A stretch of 64,000 nucleotides of DNA from Acidobacteriota bacterium (GCA_016185425.1 JACPNQ010000019.1:220179-284178), one strand, 5' to 3'. Positions 34,184 through 43,232 are shown, numbered from the stretch's first letter. Notes: a model not told the origin generated them from the sequence alone. Made by a program: numbers and translations.

Positions 34184-36259
34184 ATGTTGTACCTGCTCTT
34201 CTTCCTGTCCGGCTTCCCGGCGCTCATCTACCAAATCGTTTGGCAGCGCGCGCTATTCACCATATTCGGTGTCAACGTCGAATCGGTGACGCTAGTCGTC
34301 AGCGCCTTCATGCTCGGACTCGGCCTCGGCAGCCTCTCTGGCGGCGCGATATCGAAACGACCCCATGCCCCCATCCTGAAACTCTTCGGCGGCATGGAGC
34401 TAGGCATCGCCGCCTTCGGCCTGATCTCGTTGCCCTTATTCCAATGGGTCGCCACGCATATGGCCGGCGCCCCGCCCGCGCAGACATTCCTCTTAACTTT
34501 CGCCCTGGTGCTAATCCCGACCATCCTCATGGGTGCAACCCTCCCATTGCTGGTCACCCACCTCGTCCGCCAATCCGGCCACGTCGGCCGCTCGGTAGGT
34601 ATTCTATATTTCGTCAACACGCTAGGCTCCGCCGTAGCCTGTTTCGTCGCCGCCTTCTACACGATGCGAGCCCTCGGCATGTCCGGCTCCGTCTACATGG
34701 CCGCAGCGATGAACGTCGTCGTAGGCATAAGCGTTCTGTTCCTCGATCGTGACGCCGTGATGCCATCCGCTCCCGCGGAAGCGCACGACGCGCCAACCAT
34801 CAACTTCCCGATCGCCGTAATCGCCGCCGGCATCACCGGCTTCATCTCGCTCGGTTATGAAATCGTCTGGTACCGCGTCTACTCCTTCATTACCGGCGGC
34901 AGCCCCAAGAGCTTTTCGTTCGTTCTAGGCGCATTCCTCGCCGGAATAGCCTTCGGCTCGCTAGCCGCGCGAAAGCTCCGCGGCCATCTCATCGCCCCGT
35001 TAATCCTGATCGCCAACGTCCTTGCCTTTCTCTCCATTCCCCTGATCGCCTACGCCGTGCGGCACGTCTCATACGAGCTCACCCTCCCGCTGATCGCCCT
35101 CGCCGCCGGGCTGCTGGGCGCAACATTCCCCCTCATCTCGCACGCCGCAATCGACCCCGCCAAACCCGGCACCGGCCTCAGCTACCTCTATCTCGCCAAC
35201 ATCATCGGCTCCGCCCTGGGCAGCTATCTGATGGGCTTCGTGCTGATGGACATCTGGGGCCTCCGCAATATCGTCTACTTCCTCTTCTGGCTCGGAATGT
35301 TCGCCGCGATGATCATCCGGCGGCGCGGCATCGTAGCAGTCGCCCTTCTACTGATCGGCGTGTTCGCCGTCTATCCCCGCTACGACACCATCTATGAACG
35401 TCTCATGTACAAAGACGAATTCACACCGGAAGACCGCTTCACCGACATCGTCGAAACCCACAGCGGCGTAGTGACGGTCGACAGCGAAAAGCACATCTAC
35501 GGTGGCGGCGCGCACGACGGCATCTTGACGACGAACCTGGAAACCGCCGACAGTTGCATCCGGCCCTTCTCTCTGAGCTACATCCACCCGAATCCCAAAG
35601 AGGTCCTATTAGTAGGCGTAGCCGGCGGCGCCTGGTCCCAGATCGTTGCGAATCATCCGCAAGTCGAGCGAGCGATAGCCATCGAAATCAACCCCGGCTA
35701 TCTGGAAGTAATCAGCCGCTACAAGGAAGTAGCGCCGCTCCGCCACAACCCAAAGCTCAAAGTCGTAATCGACGACGGCCGCCGCTGGATGAACGCCCAC
35801 TGCGATCAAAAATTCGACGCCATCTTAATGGACACCGTCCAACACTGGCGAGCCAACGCCACTAACCTGCTCTCCGTAGAAATGTTCACGTTAGCCCGAA
35901 GCATGTTGAAACCCGGCGGCGTAATCTACTTCAACACCACCTGGTCCGACGACGTACAAAAGACCGCCACAACCCTCTTCCCCCACGCCCTCCGCTTCGG
36001 CCCATTCCTGGCGGTAAGCGACAGCCCGTTAGAACTCAGCGAGCCGCGTTGGCGCCATACGCTTGAACGCTACACGCTAGACGGGAAGCCCCTGAGAATC
36101 TCCGTATCCCGCCTAAACCAAATCAGCAAATACCTCCAAACAACGGACGAAACCGGCAACGAACACCTCGCCACCGAACGCGCGGAAAGTATCCGCCGCC
36201 GCACCCGCCCCGCCCGCATCATCACCGATGACAACATGGCACCAGAATGGGCGCGATAA
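34184..36259 (+). CDS. Membrane-anchored spermidine-synthase-like protein
   Basis: 691 aa. The first 400 residues hold about 10-12 transmembrane helices (FFLSGFPALIYQIVWQRALF is typical of these fused proteins). A class I methyltransferase/spermidine-synthase fold follows (LLVGVAGGAWSQIV, RAIAIEINPGYLEVI, VVIDDGRRWMN, FDAILMDTVQHW). The aminopropyl-transfer aspartates are only partly conserved, so true spermidine synthase activity is uncertain. Such fusions are frequent in Acidobacteriota and Planctomycetota without known function. It starts 9 nt after the fusion oxidoreductase. Confidence 0.78.
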   Translation: MLYLLFFLSGFPALIYQIVWQRALFTIFGVNVESVTLVVSAFMLGLGLGSLSGGAISKRPHAPILKLFGGMELGIAAFGLISLPLFQWVATHMAGAPPAQTFLLTFALVLIPTILMGATLPLLVTHLVRQSGHVGRSVGILYFVNTLGSAVACFVAAFYTMRALGMSGSVYMAAAMNVVVGISVLFLDRDAVMPSAPAEAHDAPTINFPIAVIAAGITGFISLGYEIVWYRVYSFITGGSPKSFSFVLGAFLAGIAFGSLAARKLRGHLIAPLILIANVLAFLSIPLIAYAVRHVSYELTLPLIALAAGLLGATFPLISHAAIDPAKPGTGLSYLYLANIIGSALGSYLMGFVLMDIWGLRNIVYFLFWLGMFAAMIIRRRGIVAVALLLIGVFAVYPRYDTIYERLMYKDEFTPEDRFTDIVETHSGVVTVDSEKHIYGGGAHDGILTTNLETADSCIRPFSLSYIHPNPKEVLLVGVAGGAWSQIVANHPQVERAIAIEINPGYLEVISRYKEVAPLRHNPKLKVVIDDGRRWMNAHCDQKFDAILMDTVQHWRANATNLLSVEMFTLARSMLKPGGVIYFNTTWSDDVQKTATTLFPHALRFGPFLAVSDSPLELSEPRWRHTLERYTLDGKPLRISVSRLNQISKYLQTTDETGNEHLATERAESIRRRTRPARIITDDNMAPEWAR

Positions 36260-36584
36260 AAATCAGGGCCATGACTACCAACGTCGAAGATCCACAAATG
36301 ACCAATTGGTCCGTCCTGCTACACACCGTCAGTCCGAAGCGGCGCTTAAGAATTATCGAGACCGATACACTGAATAGCCGACCTTATTCTTCGAGAGTCC
36401 AGGGCACGAGGTGCGGAAACCAATTTAATGATGGCCACCACTAGTGTCCGGCTAACGCGACTTGCCTGGCCCATAAGTTCAATGGAGAGCATGCTTTCGG
36501 GGCTAGTATAAGCGTTTTCGATTTGAAATTCCGTTGGCTAGGTGTGGGCTGCCACGAGCTGTTAGGAGTTTTCGACAATGAGGG
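36260..36584. other. Gene-free stretch before the transposase relic
   Basis: 325 bp with lower GC than its surroundings and no convincing reading frame. It contains TAGTGTCCGGCTAA at about 36443-36456, which resembles the terminal repeat of some IS4-type elements and may be the left end of the inserted element. The matching right end is not found. Confidence 0.4.
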
Positions 36585-37055
36585 ATGAATGCAGGCCGTC
36601 TCGTCTTCTCGCAGATTATGATCCATCTTCCGGCGGACGAATTTCACCGATGTGTGAGGCGATATGCCGGAGACAAACGACATCGCGGCTTCTCGTGTAT
36701 GGACCAATTCTTGGCCATGGCATTCGCCCAGTTGACGTGGCGGGAGAGTCTGCGTGACATCGAGGCATGCCTGCGGTCATTGCAACCGCACCTCTACCAT
36801 ATGGGATTTCGAGGTCGTGTTTCGAAGTCCACATTGGCCGACGCGAACGAAACTCACGATTGGAGAATCTGGGCCGATCTGGCGCAAGTGCTCATCGGGA
36901 TCGCGCGTCCTCTTTATGCCGGCGACCCAATCGACGTGGACTTGAACGATACCGTTTATGCGCTCGACTCGACCACGATTGACCTGTGCCTGTCTTTGTT
37001 TCCGTGGGCGCGGTTCCGCGTTCACAAAGCGGCCGTCAAACTGATCTTCGGTTAG
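36585..37055 (+). pseudogene. Truncated IS4-family (DUF4372) transposase
   Basis: 156 aa matching the N-terminal DUF4372 region of IS4-type transposases (FSCMDQFLAMAFAQLTWRES, YHMGFRGRVSKSTLADANET, VYALDSTTIDLCLSLFPWA with the first DDE Asp). The frame ends just after FRVHKAAVKLIFG, where intact relatives continue for about 200 residues with the second Asp and the Glu. The element is therefore a 3'-deleted relic and cannot transpose by itself. It marks a small accessory patch between the SpeE-like gene and the sugar genes. Confidence 0.85.
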
Positions 37056-37313
37056 TGGCGGACGTTCGTGTCCGGACTACGAAAACGCGGGCGCCTGTGT
37101 AGGGTGGGGTGACCCGATATCCGTGGACCTGCACATCTCGCCGGCGGACGAAACTCCAGTAGCCTTGAATCCAGAAGCAGCCAGCCGCGTGTATGAACAC
37201 CCGAGCAGCGCAATACCCCGATGATGTTGACGGGGCCGAGCATTTCCTGGATTTCTGGTGCGTTGGGGTCCGCGGCGGTGGACTGCTGCACCGATGGGGA
37301 ATATGATATTGGT

Positions 37314-37550
37314 ATGCTGATCGAAGTCAACGTGGATGAGGCGCAGAAAAATCTCTCCCGGTTGCTGGCGCAGGCGATTGCCGGCGAAGAGGTCATCATT
37401 ACTCAACCTGGACAACCCGTCGTAAAGTTGACGCCAGTCGCTTCGGTTCCTTTTCAAAGGAAGCTAGGAACTGCGAAGGGCGATTTCATCGTTCCGTCCG
37501 ATTTTGATGCCCCACTTCCAGATCACGTCCTCGCAGAATTCGAGAAATGA
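37314..37550 (+). CDS. Phd/YefM-type antitoxin
   Basis: 78 aa. MLIEVNVDEAQKNLSRLLAQ, then AGEEVIITQPGQPVVKLTPV, is the Phd/YefM DNA-binding N-terminal fold. The C-terminal tail (GDFIVPSDFDAPLPDHVLAEF) is typical of antitoxins paired with PIN toxins and contacts the toxin. The stop codon overlaps the toxin ATG (ATGA, 37547-37550). Because the toxin is frameshifted, the antitoxin may now be an orphan. The ATG at 37314 is preferred to the upstream in-frame start at 37221, as it matches the family's N-terminus. Confidence 0.88.
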   Translation: MLIEVNVDEAQKNLSRLLAQAIAGEEVIITQPGQPVVKLTPVASVPFQRKLGTAKGDFIVPSDFDAPLPDHVLAEFEK

Positions 37551-37929
37551 AGGCGTTGCTGGATACCCACTCATTTTTGTGGGCCATTACTGAGGACAGC
37601 CGACTCCCTATTGCGCACCGCGATATTTTCCTAGACCCAGCTAATGAGGTGTACTTGAGTTTGGCGAGCGTCTGGGAGATTCTCATCAAAGTCGGCATCG
37701 GAAAGTTACCGCTCCCTCTCCCAGCAATCGAGTACATCGAATCGCAGCTTCGAGAGAATCGGATTGCGACCCTTGCAATTCGACCTGAACACCTAGCCGA
37801 GCTAGAGACGCTGCCCCTTATCATCGAGACCCATTTGACAGGATGCTGATCGCACAGGCCCGCGTGGAAGGCATGACGCTATTGTCTTCCGACTTGGCAA
37901 TGCGCCGATACGAGGTTAAGCTGAAGTAG
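37547..37929 (+). pseudogene. Frameshifted PIN-domain toxin (VapC-like)
   Basis: The open frame gives 100 aa beginning KALLDTHSFLWAITED with the first catalytic Asp, then SVWEILIKVGIGKLPLP with the Glu, and stops at 37849. From about 37820 the remaining family sequence continues in another frame: HRDPFDRMLIAQARVEGMTL, then LLSSDLAMRRYEVKLK, ending at a TAG at 37927-37929. One C seems to be missing within CTTATCAT near 37819. The truncated product lacks the third and fourth acidic residues, so the RNase should be inactive unless this is a sequencing error. Confidence 0.8.
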
Positions 37930-38108
37930 GTTGAAACCGGCGAAAGTCATCCAATGGTCAATGTTTCTCAAATAAATATCGATTCTTTATATTGGCATTA
38001 AAGTACTTTCCCTTGGACTCAGCCCCCATAAGTCCGTCAAATTCGCTCTGTGGCACGCCTGCATATCCATATACCGATCCGAAGATCACACCGCCGTAAA
38101 CTAAACCC

Positions 38109-38720
38109 ATGACCCTCCCCCGCCGCGCCCTCCTCCCGGCGATCGCCACATGGGCCCAACCCACCCCCAACTGGATCTCCATGTTCGACGGCAACACCCT
38201 CGGCGACTGGAAAGAAGCCCCCTTCGAAGGCCGCGGCAAAATCACCACCATCAAAAACACAATCCAACTAGGCAAAGGCCGCATCACAGGCATCGCCTGG
38301 ACCGGCGCCTTCCCCAAATCCAACTACGAAATCCGCTTCGAAGCCGTCCGAATCACAGGCAAGGATTTCTTCGCCGGCATCACCTTCCCCGTCAACGACA
38401 CCCACTGCACCTGGATCAACGGCGGCTGGGACGGCACCGTCGTCGGCCTCTCGAATCTCGACGGAAACGACGCCTCCGAAAACGACACCTCCACCTCCCG
38501 CGACTTCGAAACCGGCCGCTGGTACGCCTTCCGCCTCGCTGTGGCCCCAAACAGAATCCAGGCCTGGATCGACAACGCCGAAATCATCAATGTCGACATC
38601 ACCAAGCGCCGTGTCTCTATCCGCTTCGACGATCTCGACCTCTGCCTGCCCTTGGGCTTCGCCTCCTACGCCACCGAAGCCGGCTTGCGAAATATCGCCT
38701 GGCGCCGCCTTGCTATATAA
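38109..38720 (+). CDS. DUF1080 family protein (3-keto-disaccharide hydrolase-like), exported
   Basis: 203 aa. A short RR-containing leader (TLPRRALLPAIATWAQP) precedes a concanavalin-like domain: WISMFDGNTLGDWKEAPFEG, SNYEIRFEAVRITGKDFFAG, GWDGTVVGLSNLDG and WYAFRLAVAPNRIQAWIDNA. This is the same fold as the C-terminal half of the 32450 fusion, but here as a separate protein. It lies 21 bp before a Gfo/Idh/MocA gene, so the pair probably handles oxidised (keto) sugars or glycosides in the periplasm. Confidence 0.82.
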   Translation: MTLPRRALLPAIATWAQPTPNWISMFDGNTLGDWKEAPFEGRGKITTIKNTIQLGKGRITGIAWTGAFPKSNYEIRFEAVRITGKDFFAGITFPVNDTHCTWINGGWDGTVVGLSNLDGNDASENDTSTSRDFETGRWYAFRLAVAPNRIQAWIDNAEIINVDITKRRVSIRFDDLDLCLPLGFASYATEAGLRNIAWRRLAI

Positions 38721-38741
38721 TCCCTCAAGCAGAGAAAACCT

Positions 38742-40040
38742 ATGAACCGGCGATATTTCATGATGAGTTCCGCGGCCGCTACGGCCGCACAAGCCGTCCG
38801 CACCACCGCCAGCCCCAACGACACCGTTCGCGTCGCCGTCGTCGGATGCGGCGGCCGGGGCGCAAGCCACATGGGCGCATGGACAGGCATGCCCAACGTC
38901 TCGCTCGCGGCTCTCGTCGATGTCGACGACACCCACGCCGAACGCTACATCGGCCAGTTGCAGCGCCGCGGCAAGGACCCCGTACCCACCATGCGCGACA
39001 TCCGCAGGGTGCTCGACGACAAAAACATCGACGCCGTATCCATCGCTACGCCCAACCACTGGCACACCCTGCAGACTATCTGGGCCTGCCAGGCCGGCAA
39101 AGACGTCTATGTCGAAAAACCTTGCTCGCACAATGTCTTCGAATCCCGCCAGATCGTCGCCGCCGCGCGCAAGTACAACCGCATGGTGCAGCAGGGCAGC
39201 CAGAGCCGCTCCTCGCCCGCGCTCCAGGAAGCCGTGCAGAAGATGAAGGCCGGCGAATTCGGCGAAATCTACCTTTCCCGCGGTCTCTGCTTCAAGTCCC
39301 GCAACACCATCGGCAAAACCCCCGTCGAACCGGTGCCGCCCGGCGTCGACTACGATATGTGGACCGGCCCCGCGCCCGTTCGCCCCTTTACCAAGAACCG
39401 CTTCCACTACAACTGGCACTGGTTCTGGGACACCGGCAACGGCGACCTCGGCAACCAGGGCATCCATGAGGTCGACATCGCCCGCTGGGGCCTCGGCGTC
39501 ACCCATCCCACCAAGGTCAGTGCCATCGGTGGCAAGTTCATGTTCGACGACGACCAGGAAACGCCCAACACCCTCAACTGCGCCTTCGAATTCAACGCCA
39601 ACGGCAAACCGAAGATGATGGAATTCGAAGTCCGCCACTGGTACAGCAACCACGAAGCCGGCATCAGCGGCGAACGCCCCGGCAACACCATCGGCAACAC
39701 GTTCTATGGGGCTGACGGCTACCTCGTCATCGACAACTACAACAAGTACTACAGCTTCCTCGGCAAGGATCACAAGCCCGGGCCGTCGCGCACCGAACGC
39801 GATAACCACTTCGAGAACTTCATCTCCGCCGTCCGCAGCCGTAAGAAGGAAGACTTAAATGCTGAGATCGAAGAGGGTGCCATGTCTTGCGTCCTCGTGC
39901 ATCTGGCTAATATCTCCTACCGGCTTGGCCGCACCCTCCACTGGGATGAAAAGACCTGGACGTGCAAGGGCGACGCCGAAGCCACCAAAATGTTGACGCG
40001 CAACTACCGCGCCCCCTACATCGTGCCGGCGAAAGTCTAG
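38742..40040 (+). CDS. Tat-exported Gfo/Idh/MocA family oxidoreductase
   Basis: 432 aa. The N-terminus MNRRYFMMSSAAATAAQAVR is a short twin-arginine-type leader. Rossmann motifs RVAVVGCGGRGASHMG, VSIATPNHWHTLQTI and DVYVEKPCSHNVFES (EKP) follow. The C-terminal domain has HYNWHWFWDTGNGDLGNQGIHEVDIARWGLG with the catalytic-type H and D. It is typical of the large acidobacterial/planctomycete group of exported sugar oxidoreductases. It acts with the DUF1080 protein just upstream. GACCCCTTCGGGTC at 40080-40093 after the stop can form a short hairpin without a T-run. Confidence 0.88.
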   Translation: MNRRYFMMSSAAATAAQAVRTTASPNDTVRVAVVGCGGRGASHMGAWTGMPNVSLAALVDVDDTHAERYIGQLQRRGKDPVPTMRDIRRVLDDKNIDAVSIATPNHWHTLQTIWACQAGKDVYVEKPCSHNVFESRQIVAAARKYNRMVQQGSQSRSSPALQEAVQKMKAGEFGEIYLSRGLCFKSRNTIGKTPVEPVPPGVDYDMWTGPAPVRPFTKNRFHYNWHWFWDTGNGDLGNQGIHEVDIARWGLGVTHPTKVSAIGGKFMFDDDQETPNTLNCAFEFNANGKPKMMEFEVRHWYSNHEAGISGERPGNTIGNTFYGADGYLVIDNYNKYYSFLGKDHKPGPSRTERDNHFENFISAVRSRKKEDLNAEIEEGAMSCVLVHLANISYRLGRTLHWDEKTWTCKGDAEATKMLTRNYRAPYIVPAKV

Positions 40041-40124
40041 GATTCTACCGAGCTGCGCGCGGCAGCAAGCGGTTTAGGAGACCCCTTCGGGTCAACCCCG
40101 GAGGAGATCGAAGACGTGCGCGTC

Positions 40125-40424
40125 CTACCGCAATCCCCGCCGGCGAATGATCGGACGGCTCACCGCCGACCCGCCCTCACCCTCCCAAGCCTCAATAGCC
40201 GCGCGCCGGGCCTCATCATGTCGATCAGTCACTCCGACATACGCCTCACGGGCGTGCGCCATCCATTCGAGCGGATGGCTACGGACATGTCCATCGGTCT
40301 CCTCAATGTCGGCCCATTTCGGATCGGCTCTCAGCGATAGGAACGTGCCGGCGGTCCCTTGGTAGGGGCCCAATGCCAACATCACCGGTTCTCCCGGGAC
40401 AAACAACTCGCTCTTTTCCTGCAT
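40125..40424 (-). CDS. Small orphan protein, KOW-like core
   Basis: 99 aa. The middle (FVPGEPVMLALGPYQGTAGT, then FLSLRADPKWADIEETDGHV) has the pattern of a KOW/SH3-like barrel: a valine-rich strand, GxYxGTxGTF, then WADI and VRxHPxxW. This suggests binding to RNA or protein, but that is an inference. The C-terminus is basic (RPIIRRRGLR). Third gene of a same-strand trio of small genes (41152 to 40125) with 8-22 bp gaps, so probably co-transcribed. Confidence 0.5.
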   Translation of the reverse strand: MQEKSELFVPGEPVMLALGPYQGTAGTFLSLRADPKWADIEETDGHVRSHPLEWMAHAREAYVGVTDRHDEARRAAIEAWEGEGGSAVSRPIIRRRGLR

Positions 40425-40445
40425 GGGCTGCCGCCCTTTCCGTTT

Positions 40446-40841
40446 CTAAACGCCTTTCGTCCGCCAAGGGGAGACGACGGCGCCCGCCGGTGTGGTGCGC
40501 TGCTTGCGGAACGCTCGTCTGCTCGACTCAGCCTGCCGGTCCGCTTCACGCCGGCTTGCTACCTGGCGCGCATCTCCCTCGGTGAACTCCACCACTGCCT
40601 CTGGCTCTTGCCCCGATCGCTCCAGAATGCCGCGGCACAGCAGCGGCAACTCCTGAACACTGATCCCGTATCGCCGCGCCACCGCTAAGTCCGCCTTCAC
40701 CTTGCACTCGACGGTACTGCGGTCGCTGCGAACATATCGGAATCCAAAAACACGAAACCCGGATTCGGAGGTAAATCCCGTAAGCGTAAACTGCATCGCA
40801 TCTCGCACGCTGTTTTTTTGTCCTTTTTCCTGAAGTCTCAT
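40446..40841 (-). CDS. Small orphan protein with basic tail
   Basis: 131 aa from the ATG at 40841, with AGAGG 5 nt upstream. The first half is beta-rich (AMQFTLTGFTSESGFRVFGF, RSDRSTVECKVKADL). The next part reads ARRYGISVQELPLLCRGILE, like a short helical domain, and the tail is rich in Arg/Ala. There is no family I recognise. An A7 run (40812-40818 on the plus strand as T7) lies near the N-terminus and could cause frame slippage; downstream starts exist after it. Second gene of the trio, 8 bp after the first. Confidence 0.45.
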   Translation of the reverse strand: MRLQEKGQKNSVRDAMQFTLTGFTSESGFRVFGFRYVRSDRSTVECKVKADLAVARRYGISVQELPLLCRGILERSGQEPEAVVEFTEGDARQVASRREADRQAESSRRAFRKQRTTPAGAVVSPWRTKGV

Positions 40842-40849
40842 TCCTGCCT

Positions 40850-41152
40850 CTATTGACGTCTTGCTGCCTTTGCATTGCGCGTCGGCTTGTATTCGAGAAT
40901 CAGTTGGTCCCGCCGGCTCGTCCAATTGGCTACCCTCGATATCTCGAAGACAAATCCAGTCGGCCTACGATCCATTCCAGGCGCGTCGAACTCCTGGAGC
41001 AGGCTCCTAAGCGAGGCATGGAGATTGTCCGTGCCCTCGATCAGAATCCACTCGCTCGCATTCGAGACTCCGTAGATTCCTGCCTCGGAAGGCGCATAAG
41101 CGTCGATGCCGGCGGGAGTCAGCGGACGGGGGAATGGTGGATTAAAGGGCAT
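40850..41152 (-). CDS. Small orphan protein with distant GIY-YIG-like pattern
   Basis: 100 aa. AGIYGVSNASEWILIEGTDN, followed by LHASLRSLLQEF, echoes the GIY...(Y)VG..NL..R pattern of GIY-YIG domains, but the second motif is IEG and no catalytic Arg/Glu set is obvious, so nuclease activity is not supported. The rest (FVFEISRVANWTSRRDQLIL) is not recognised. It leads a three-gene minus-strand cassette. Similar fold-level guesses should be checked by structure prediction. Confidence 0.5.
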   Translation of the reverse strand: MPFNPPFPRPLTPAGIDAYAPSEAGIYGVSNASEWILIEGTDNLHASLRSLLQEFDAPGMDRRPTGFVFEISRVANWTSRRDQLILEYKPTRNAKAARRQ

Positions 41153-41222
41153 CGGATCCTTCCTGGTTTCTGCCTGCGGGCCGCGGGTTCAGATCCTGCT
41201 GGGGAGTCGGAGTCCACAAGCG

Positions 41223-41459
41223 TCATCGCCGGCGCGGAGCCGCCGCGATCGACGAAATAGTCAAATTCGACTGATTCCGCCACGTGTGTCCAGCCCAGGC
41301 AATCAGAAGCGCGCTTCCGGCCATCGCGGTCGTCATCGAGCCGTACCCGCCAGGCCCCGTTATCAGAACGAGGGCGGGCACGAAAACGAAAGCCAGCAAC
41401 AGCAGAGTGACCGTCTGGGTATACTTCGTCCCTATGGATCTCTCTTGGACACTGAACAT
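41223..41459 (-). CDS. Small two-helix membrane protein
   Basis: 78 aa from the ATG at 41459, supported by GGGAGG about 6 nt upstream. Two transmembrane helices are evident (YTQTVTLLLLAFVFVPALVL and MTTAMAGSALLIAWAGHTW), separated by a short GPGGYGS turn, with a polar C-terminal tail ending in RRR. There is no recognised family. It stands alone upstream of the three-gene cassette on the same strand, 70 bp away. Confidence 0.55.
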   Translation of the reverse strand: MFSVQERSIGTKYTQTVTLLLLAFVFVPALVLITGPGGYGSMTTAMAGSALLIAWAGHTWRNQSNLTISSIAAAPRRR

Positions 41460-41613
41460 AGCAACCTCCCGGTTGACAAACGACTCTAAGGGGGAGGGAC
41501 GGAATGGCTGACTTAGTTCAGTAGATCCGTGGCAAAACGGAATTGCCCTGCCATCCCCGAGTATGCGCGATGGTGCACCCAGTGTCAAGCCAAGCGCCGG
41601 CACGCAAACGCGC

Positions 41614-43215
41614 CTAACCGCCGTATTCCCGAAGCACCGCCACAACGCCCGTGTGCCCCATCTTCTCAGCCCATGCCCTCGGATGCGCCCACTCCTCGGC
41701 GCTCGCTTCCACCGGATCGGCTCCCCGTTCGAGCAGCACTCTCGCCACTCCCTCGCGCCCCCAACGGCACGCCCACCCGAGCGCCGTACTCTTCAACAGA
41801 TCGTCGCGCCCCGCCGTCTCCGCACCCGCCTCCAACAACGCCACCGCAAACGCGGCCGCCTCCTCATCCGTCACCCAGCTTCCCATTGAAGCCACCTCAT
41901 GCAACGCCGTCCGTCCGAATCCCCCAACGACGTTCGGACTGCACCGCTGCAGAATCAGTCGAAAACACGTCAAATACGTCCCACGGTCAAACTCACGGTT
42001 CCCCGCGTACAGCCATGGAATGTGATGCCAAAACGAAAGCGGTTCCGTCAGCCATCGGAACCACTTCGGATCGTCCCGCGGCAGATCGATCCTCTCCAGC
42101 GCCATCCGGACAATCTCCGGATCTCCGCCGCTGGCCCCGTAATGCAGCAGTTCCACCGCCACGGATTCATCGACAAGCATCTGCCGGGCCAGCTCAGTCT
42201 GCCGGTAGATCGCGGCAATATCCGCGGTCACGATGCCCCCGTGCCGGCGCAACAGCTCCACCATCTCCCATTGCCGGTGGCTGTACGCGCTGTACACTGC
42301 CGATCCGCTCGAATCCACATGCACATTCGGGCTCGCTCCCCGTTCGAGCAGCAGCTCCGCCATCTCACGCCGCCCCCTCGCCGCGCACTCCCACAGCGGA
42401 AACCCCTGTGAGTACGCCACCCAATCCCCTTCCCCCGACGACACTCGTTCGTCCGGATCGAATCCAAAGTCCAGCAACAGCCGCAGCATATCCAAACGGT
42501 CGTGCCGGGCCGCCACCGTCAACAATCCGCCGTCACTCCAACGCACCGGGTTCACCAACTCCCCCTTGGCGTGCCGCTCCCGCAGCCACTCCGCATCGCC
42601 CGAAGCAACCGCCGCGCGCGCGGCCTCATCGCCGATTGGCGCCGCCTCCGGTTCACTCTCCGGTTCAACACTGGGCCGCCGCCGCTCTTCTTCCTCGATG
42701 ACGGCAACAATCTCGCTATATCCGCGCTCCTTCGCCATTGTCCACGCCCTCGTCGCGTCACGATGGGGATGAATGCCCTCGCGCGCACTCGCCCCATGCC
42801 GCATCAGCAGCCGCACCATCTCCGGCAACCTGCTCATCACCGCAAAATGAATCGGCCGGCGCTCGTCCCCGTATGACATCGTCAGATCGGCAAGCTCCGG
42901 CCGCGCTCGCAGCATCGTCCGCACCATCGCCATATCTCCGGCGCCAACGGCATCCGCCAGCCGCCGCACGGTCACGCCGTCCACATAAGCTTTTAGCTTC
43001 GCCCAGCTATCGAAACCGTAGCTCCGCGCCAGCGCCAGTTGCGCCTCATAGAGCGCGAATCGCAAGGGGTCGGCTGCGCGGTAGTGCGCATTCACTTCTC
43101 TAACAGCCGCCTCGTCTCCGGCGGCGAATCCGCCTTGCAACTCCTTCGCCTGTCGCTTCAGTTGCTCAAGATCCGGCTGCCTGCGCATCCGGCGGGTAGG
43201 TAATTTCTGTTTCAC
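41614..43215 (-). CDS. Cytoplasmic ankyrin-repeat protein
   Basis: 533 aa. An N-terminal segment (QPDLEQLKRQAKELQGGFAA, FALYEAQLALARSYGFDSWA) is the charged helical leader seen in many bacterial ankyrin proteins. Around 10 ankyrin units follow, some degenerate: RRPIHFAVMSRLPEMVRLLM, LLTVAARHDRLDMLRLLLDF, PLWECAARGRREMAELLLER, TALHEVASMGSW and TALGWACRWGREGVARVLLE. There is no signal peptide or enzyme domain. A protein-protein interaction role is likely; the partner is unknown. Confidence 0.85.
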   Translation of the reverse strand: MKQKLPTRRMRRQPDLEQLKRQAKELQGGFAAGDEAAVREVNAHYRAADPLRFALYEAQLALARSYGFDSWAKLKAYVDGVTVRRLADAVGAGDMAMVRTMLRARPELADLTMSYGDERRPIHFAVMSRLPEMVRLLMRHGASAREGIHPHRDATRAWTMAKERGYSEIVAVIEEEERRRPSVEPESEPEAAPIGDEAARAAVASGDAEWLRERHAKGELVNPVRWSDGGLLTVAARHDRLDMLRLLLDFGFDPDERVSSGEGDWVAYSQGFPLWECAARGRREMAELLLERGASPNVHVDSSGSAVYSAYSHRQWEMVELLRRHGGIVTADIAAIYRQTELARQMLVDESVAVELLHYGASGGDPEIVRMALERIDLPRDDPKWFRWLTEPLSFWHHIPWLYAGNREFDRGTYLTCFRLILQRCSPNVVGGFGRTALHEVASMGSWVTDEEAAAFAVALLEAGAETAGRDDLLKSTALGWACRWGREGVARVLLERGADPVEASAEEWAHPRAWAEKMGHTGVVAVLREYGG

Positions 43216-43232
43216 AATGAGCCCTTTCCATA

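Noticed and set aside
32807..34234. Minus-strand frame of 475 codons opposite the fusion oxidoreductase
   Set aside because: Same type of shadow; the plus strand has two recognisable domains in frame.
37060..37080. GTGTCCGG near 37070 as the right terminal repeat of the IS4 relic
   Set aside because: It is in the same orientation as the left copy, not inverted as an IS end must be, so it does not define the element.
38268..39809. Minus-strand frame of 513 codons opposite the Gfo/Idh/MocA gene
   Set aside because: Shadow frame: Val/Ala/Gly/Asp-rich and motif-free, fully covered by DUF1080 and oxidoreductase genes on the other strand.
40080..40093. GACCCCTTCGGGTC hairpin as an intrinsic terminator of the Gfo gene
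   Set aside because: The stem is only 5 bp and is followed by AACCCC instead of a T-run, so it is mentioned only within the gene entry.
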